A DNA stretch of 64,000 nucleotides, from NCBI GenBank assembly GCA_033961575.1, contig CM066738.1, forward strand, positions 70,913,478 to 70,977,477. The letters run 5' to 3'. The position numbers were made by a program, and so were the translations under genes. A model generated the notes under the pieces. It was not told the DNA's origin and ran no database searches. It was given only the letters and a program-made list of their open reading frames with translations. This document shows positions 60,030 to 64,000 of the stretch, piece by piece; positions within the stretch are counted from its first letter, which is position 1, and every line of letters starts with the position of its first letter. This DNA is from Aselliscus stoliczkanus. Taxonomy: Eukaryota; Chordata; Mammalia; Chiroptera; Hipposideridae.

Positions 60030-60600
60030 CTGTTTTTCCCTTTTGAATTTTTATTCAAGTAATACATGAACATTATAAAGTTGTATAGCTATAATGAAAA
60101 CAGTGATCTCCTCGTCCACTCTTTCGTACCTTTCCCTGATCCAGTTTTTAGTTCTCCAAAATTCTAGGTAATGTATCTCCACTTTAATACATGATTTATC
60201 AATTTGAGACAATATTTATTACTTTCTGTGAAGATGATACTATTTTTTCCTCCCTCAATTTTTTTGAATAGTTACTATTTTTGTTCTTATTTTACCTTTG
60301 AACCTCAATACATACATTTATGCAAATATATTATAAGAAGCTCAATATGTGTATTTATAGTAAAAAAGAGAGATGTCTAAACAGCCTCCTTGGACTCGCC
60401 ACTATATTGCAGGAAAGATACTGGTATTTTCACTCTTTCCTACCTCACTTTTCTTCTCTTTCTACCTCCTGTCTTATGCCAACTGAACATCAACATATAA
60501 ATATTGACAAAGCTAATAATAGTTATTCTTTTCTGTTACCAGATTTCAATCTTTGTATTTTGTTTGTAAGTTGATTGTAGAAGTTGCAAAGTAGTAAACT
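60030..60600 (-). repeat. Old L1-type 3' fragment
   Basis: TTTTTATTCAAGTAATACAT, CCTTTCCCTGATCCAGTTTT and GAACATCAACATATAAATAT resemble antisense old L1 3' UTR. Confidence 0.5.
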
Positions 60601-61069
60601 GTGTTTATTTATTGACTATGTAAATGTTCACTGCAGAGCTATGATTACATTGCCTTCTTCACAGGTCTGATGTAACCTCAGTGCTACTCAAGGAGGGTGT
60701 TTCTAATGTCCAAGTCAAATACATGCTTTTCTCTTCTGTCCCAAATCAGTTGCTCAAATCAGCCCATAATCCTATTACAACAAGGGCACATTTGCATAAG
60801 TTTGCTTTATGTTTCCTAGAATTTCTAAGTACCTTTTTTTGTATCAAGACAAGAAACATGTTTTTCTCACTGTGTCATTAATGTTATTTAATGTCTTGTT
60901 CTACTTATTGATTGTAATCATTTTTGTTCTTTTTTGTTCTTTTTCTTAAAGACATACTTCTTGGGACTGAAAAACACTCTGTACTAATTTGAGGCATTTA
61001 TTTTCTGGACTATTCTGGGATTTCTCTTTACTGGATCCCTACATTAATTCCATTATTTCTTTCTACTCA

Positions 61070-61160
61070 TGTTAGTTAACAAATATTTATGGAACACCTA
61101 CCTCATACCAGGCACTATTTTCGACCTTGAAGGTATACCAGTGAACATGGTTGATAAACT
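61070..61160 (+). repeat. L2/MIR-type fragment
   Basis: TTAACAAATATTTATGGAAC, ACCTACCTCATACCAGGCAC and AGGTATACCAGTGAACATGG. Confidence 0.7.
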
Positions 61161-61189
61161 GTGTGCCTGTTTTTCCTTTTTATTGTTTT

Positions 61190-61560
61190 TTCATGTTCAT
61201 TTTGTTATAGCTCACCCTTGAGTAACTGCTGAAAAGAGCACAAGAAGTAACTTTTCAAAGATTCCTTGCATGTCTGAAAATGTGTTTATTTTACTGTTGC
61301 ATTTATATGATAGTTTGACTGGATATAAAATTCTAGGTTCAAAATAGTTTTCCCTCAATACTTTGAAGACATTTTTTCATTGTTAGCATTCAGTGCTGAT
61401 ACGAAGATTGATACCTTTCTAATGTTCATTCCTTTGTAGATAACAGATTTTTTTTCCTTTCTAGAATTTAAGATCTTTTTATCCTTGTCCTGAAATTTCA
61501 TAATGGAGTCTGTGAGTGAGTATGTGAGTGTGTGTGGGTATGTGTGTTGCCTTCCTTCAT
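61190..61560 (-). repeat. Old L1/HAL1-type ORF1-region fragment
   Basis: AGTTTGACTGGATATAAAAT, TCTAGGTTCAAAATAGTTTT, CCCTCAATACTTTGAAGACA and CATTCCTTTGTAGATAACAG follow the antisense HAL1/L1 ORF1 region. It ends in a GT-rich tract (61512-61550). Confidence 0.65.
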
Positions 61561-62067
61561 TGTGCTGACCCTCAGCCTATTAACCTGAAGACTAGTATAG
61601 TGAACTTCACTGTAGAATGATCTGCCTGGTCTGTTTCATTGATGATCCCCTAATGTCAGTATCTTGAGGTCTTTCCTGTGAGGCTGGTCAGATTTCTTAA
61701 AGAAGACTCCTTTATTCTGCTCCCTGGAATTTGTGATAGGGCTGGCTACCAATGTTTTGGAAGCCAAATGACGAGGCCTAGGCTAGGGTCTGAGAATTTG
61801 GGGTGCATATACATTCATCTCCTTATTGTCCTCCTACCTTTAACTGTACCCGATGTCTCCCAGACCAGACACTGCCTGTTTTAGACTCTAGAAATGAAAC
61901 CTCTAGTCTTCTCTGGGAATGAAAGGGGAAATCGCTTGACTCCTCAGAATTAGGAGGGAATATGTTTGTATGGAAATTTCTTGAAACATACATCAAATTA
62001 GTCATTACTGGTACCAATTTTTGTATCTTCTGTGAATTCTACAGCATAAATCATGTTGTTTCTAGGT

Positions 62068-62259
62068 CAGTATTGTCCAATAGAATTTTTTGTGATAATG
62101 GAAATGTTCTAATCTGCATTGTCCATTATGGTGGTGACGAGACACATGTGGCTATTGGGCACTTGAAAGTGGGTAGGGAGCTCGATTTTTAGTGTAGTTT
62201 AATTTAATTGAAACTGAAATAGCCACATGTGGTTGTGGCTACCATATTAGACAACACAG
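62068..62259 (+). mobile_element. hAT-type relic ('CCACATGTGGCT' family)
   Basis: CAGTATTGTCCAATAGAATT at the left and ATTAGACAACACAG at the right are imperfect inverted repeats. Flanks TTCTAGGT and TTCTAGAC are an 8-bp duplication with two mismatches. Same key phrases as 23506-23818. Confidence 0.72.
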
Positions 62260-62269
62260 TTCTAGACTT

Positions 62270-62970
62270 TTCCCACTATTCAGCGTTGTTAGGTTAGTTT
62301 CTATTTGTCTGCCAACTACTTTGTGTTCAATTACTTTTGTTTTTTCTTCCATTCGCCTTGTCCTCATGGGTTTGTGTCTTTAAAGATATACAAATACCTT
62401 TTGGGAGGGAACAAAAATATATGCAGATGTTCACTTTGTCATCTTCACTTCGATGTTGCTCATTGTACAATATGGTTTCAAAGACCTTGCGCATCCTAAT
62501 TCCTATCGTCTTCGGAATATACTCCAATTAAACTGTGATGCCCAAATCTTTATTCCTTTACTCTAGAAATTCTAATTCCATTAGTGCAACCTATGATCTC
62601 AAATCCTTATCAACATTGTGGATATGAGTTTTACTTTCATATAAAAAAAACCTCTAGATTCTTTTTGTTTTAGTTGTATAGTTTTCATGTTTTATCTCCT
62701 TAACTTTTTAAAAAATTCATGCAATATACTACCGTTCTGTGACTTCCATAGCCACGTAAATACTTCATGTCTTAGTCACTTAGGTTATTGAGTTGAAATT
62801 CTTAGAATATATATTTTCTAAATTCCTAATGTGGGGTATCTATCCCTTTTTTAACTATTTTTTCATTATATAATGATTATATAAATAATGAAATTAGAAA
62901 AATTTTGAAACATAAAGAATAACCCTAAGAAGAAAATATCCCATAATACTGGTACCTGAATATAGCTTAA
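62270..62970 (+). other. Intron 4 sequence
   Basis: AT-rich. Overlapping short frames on both strands near 62305-62531 have no domain. No exon seen. Confidence 0.4.
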
Positions 62971-62972
62971 TA

Positions 62973-63083
62973 ATTTTTTCTTTGTGGTGGGGAGCAGTGG
63001 CACTGGCCCTTATATGTGGGACCCGAACTGGAGCCGCTGGCTTCCCAAGCCAGCGCTTAACCACCTCGCCACTTGGCCGGCCC
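62973..63083 (-). mobile_element. Short tRNA-derived SINE
   Basis: Minus-strand GGGCCGGCCAAGTGGCGAGG head and B box AGTTCGGGTCC. The A tail is replaced by a mixed CCACCACAAAGAAAAAA end. Confidence 0.92.
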
Positions 63084-63089
63084 AACTTA

Positions 63090-63620
63090 GCAACACTTTG
63101 AAGTATATCTTTCTTTCCATGCCCTGCTATCCCCCATGGGATATATGTATTTTCCTCTTCTCTTCAGCACTCACAAATTAATTATTAAAAGTTATTTGTA
63201 ATCTTTTTTATGTAGTAATACATTGTGAATTTTTACTAACATGGAAGGTTTATTAAAAGCTGAAAAGAACAAAGTTTGAGGTGACTTTTTTTAAAACTTT
63301 GAGTTCCTTGAGTTTTAGTATTAATTCAACTAAAAAAGTTGTTGAGCACATTATGTGTTATATGCTATGCTGAACAAAGCAGGTGCAAGCTTGCTTAAAA
63401 TATAATTTTGCCCCTCAGTACTCTACTGGGGTTCATATTTTGGCTATAATAAATGAAAACAATGTCAGTTTCTTCAGTAAATAAGTTCCCTTGAGTAGAT
63501 TTTATAATTGGCAGATTTGTACAGAATTTTACTCAAAATGCAGTCTGTAGAAAGTAATGTTGTAGCATTTCAGCCTATTTGAGAATTTATTAAAGGTATA
63601 ATGCATCATTAAAAGAGTTA
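63090..63620 (+). other. Intron 4 sequence
   Basis: AT-rich, nothing recognised. Confidence 0.4.
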
Positions 63621-63625
63621 ATTTT

Positions 63626-64000
63626 GGGCCGGCCGAGTGGCATGTTGGTTAAGAGCTAGCTTGGGATGCCAGCTACCCCCATTCGGATCCTGCATATGAG
63701 GGCCAGTGACACTGCCCTCTACAGCTAACAACAGCTCCACGTGGAGCTGGGATACACAAGCCCCAGTGACAGTGTAGGCTGCAGCCCCTGCTGCAGTGGG
63801 CTGCCATAGGCTACAGTGAGTGGCCGGCAGCCAGCATGAGCTGCCAGTAGCTGCGGTGAGCAGCGGTCCAGAGGCCGGCAACCGATCTGCCTCATCCAGG
63901 AAGAGCACAATGACAATACCAACATAGACCAGTGAAGCAAAGTCCTCCGCAACTAGACTGAAGAACAAAAGGACAGCAACTTGTCTGTTCCCCTTCCCCA
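63626..64000 (+). mobile_element. Long tRNA-derived SINE, cut by the window edge
   Basis: GGGCCGGCCGAGTGGCATGT head, GTGACACTGCCCTCTACAGC, long body; the window ends at GTTCCCCTTCCCCA, just before the expected AATAAAATCTTT tail. The 116-codon minus-strand frame across it is not a gene. Confidence 0.93.

Overview
The window is mammalian nuclear DNA: AT-rich, intron-scale spacing, dominated by LINE-1, MIR, L2, MaLR and hAT/Tigger/mariner relics. Its lineage-specific repeats are tRNA-derived SINEs (heads of the type GGGCCGGCCGAGTGGC), several of them compound and sharing a tail that ends AATAAAATCTTT. Such heads, together with compound SINEs and small mariner hairpins, point to a bat, tentatively Yinpterochiroptera. 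This species assignment is an inference from memory of repeat families, not a database result.

Region 1 (1-28.2 kb) is intergenic; I see no gene in it. It opens with a nearly full-length but broken antisense LINE-1 (1-about 5475) carrying two nested SINEs in its reverse-transcriptase region. After that come old repeats (a MaLR LTR, several hAT relics, MIRs, L2, a Tigger-type element), six further or compound SINE insertions, and long AT-rich stretches with nothing recognisable.

Region 2 (28.25-29.05 kb) is a CpG island with a GC box, an E2F-type site, a CRE-type TGACGTC and a palindromic NRF1-type site. It is the likely promoter of the only cellular gene found.

Region 3 (about 28.6 kb to the right edge) is the 5' part of RBBP8 (CtIP), the DNA-end-resection factor, on the + strand. 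A candidate noncoding first exon ends near 28697. The three coding exons are 31413-31521 (with the ATG), 45308-45350 and 52676-52771. They join in phase to encode the N-terminal 82 residues plus two bases of codon 83, the tetramerisation/coiled-coil segment. The rest of the gene (zinc-binding CxxC, CtBP- and BRCA1-binding parts, Sae2-like C-terminus) lies beyond the window. The introns (2.6, 13.8, 7.3 and more than 11.2 kb) are filled with repeats.

I found no novel gene system. The most interesting material is mobile DNA: a SINE with four tandem tRNA-like units, modular sharing of one SINE tail, a candidate LINE-1 3' transduction in intron 2, an 80-bp mariner hairpin in intron 4, a mariner remnant keeping a transposase C-terminus about 200 bp after RBBP8 exon 2, and a 473-bp Tigger-type element keeping a transposase N-terminus.
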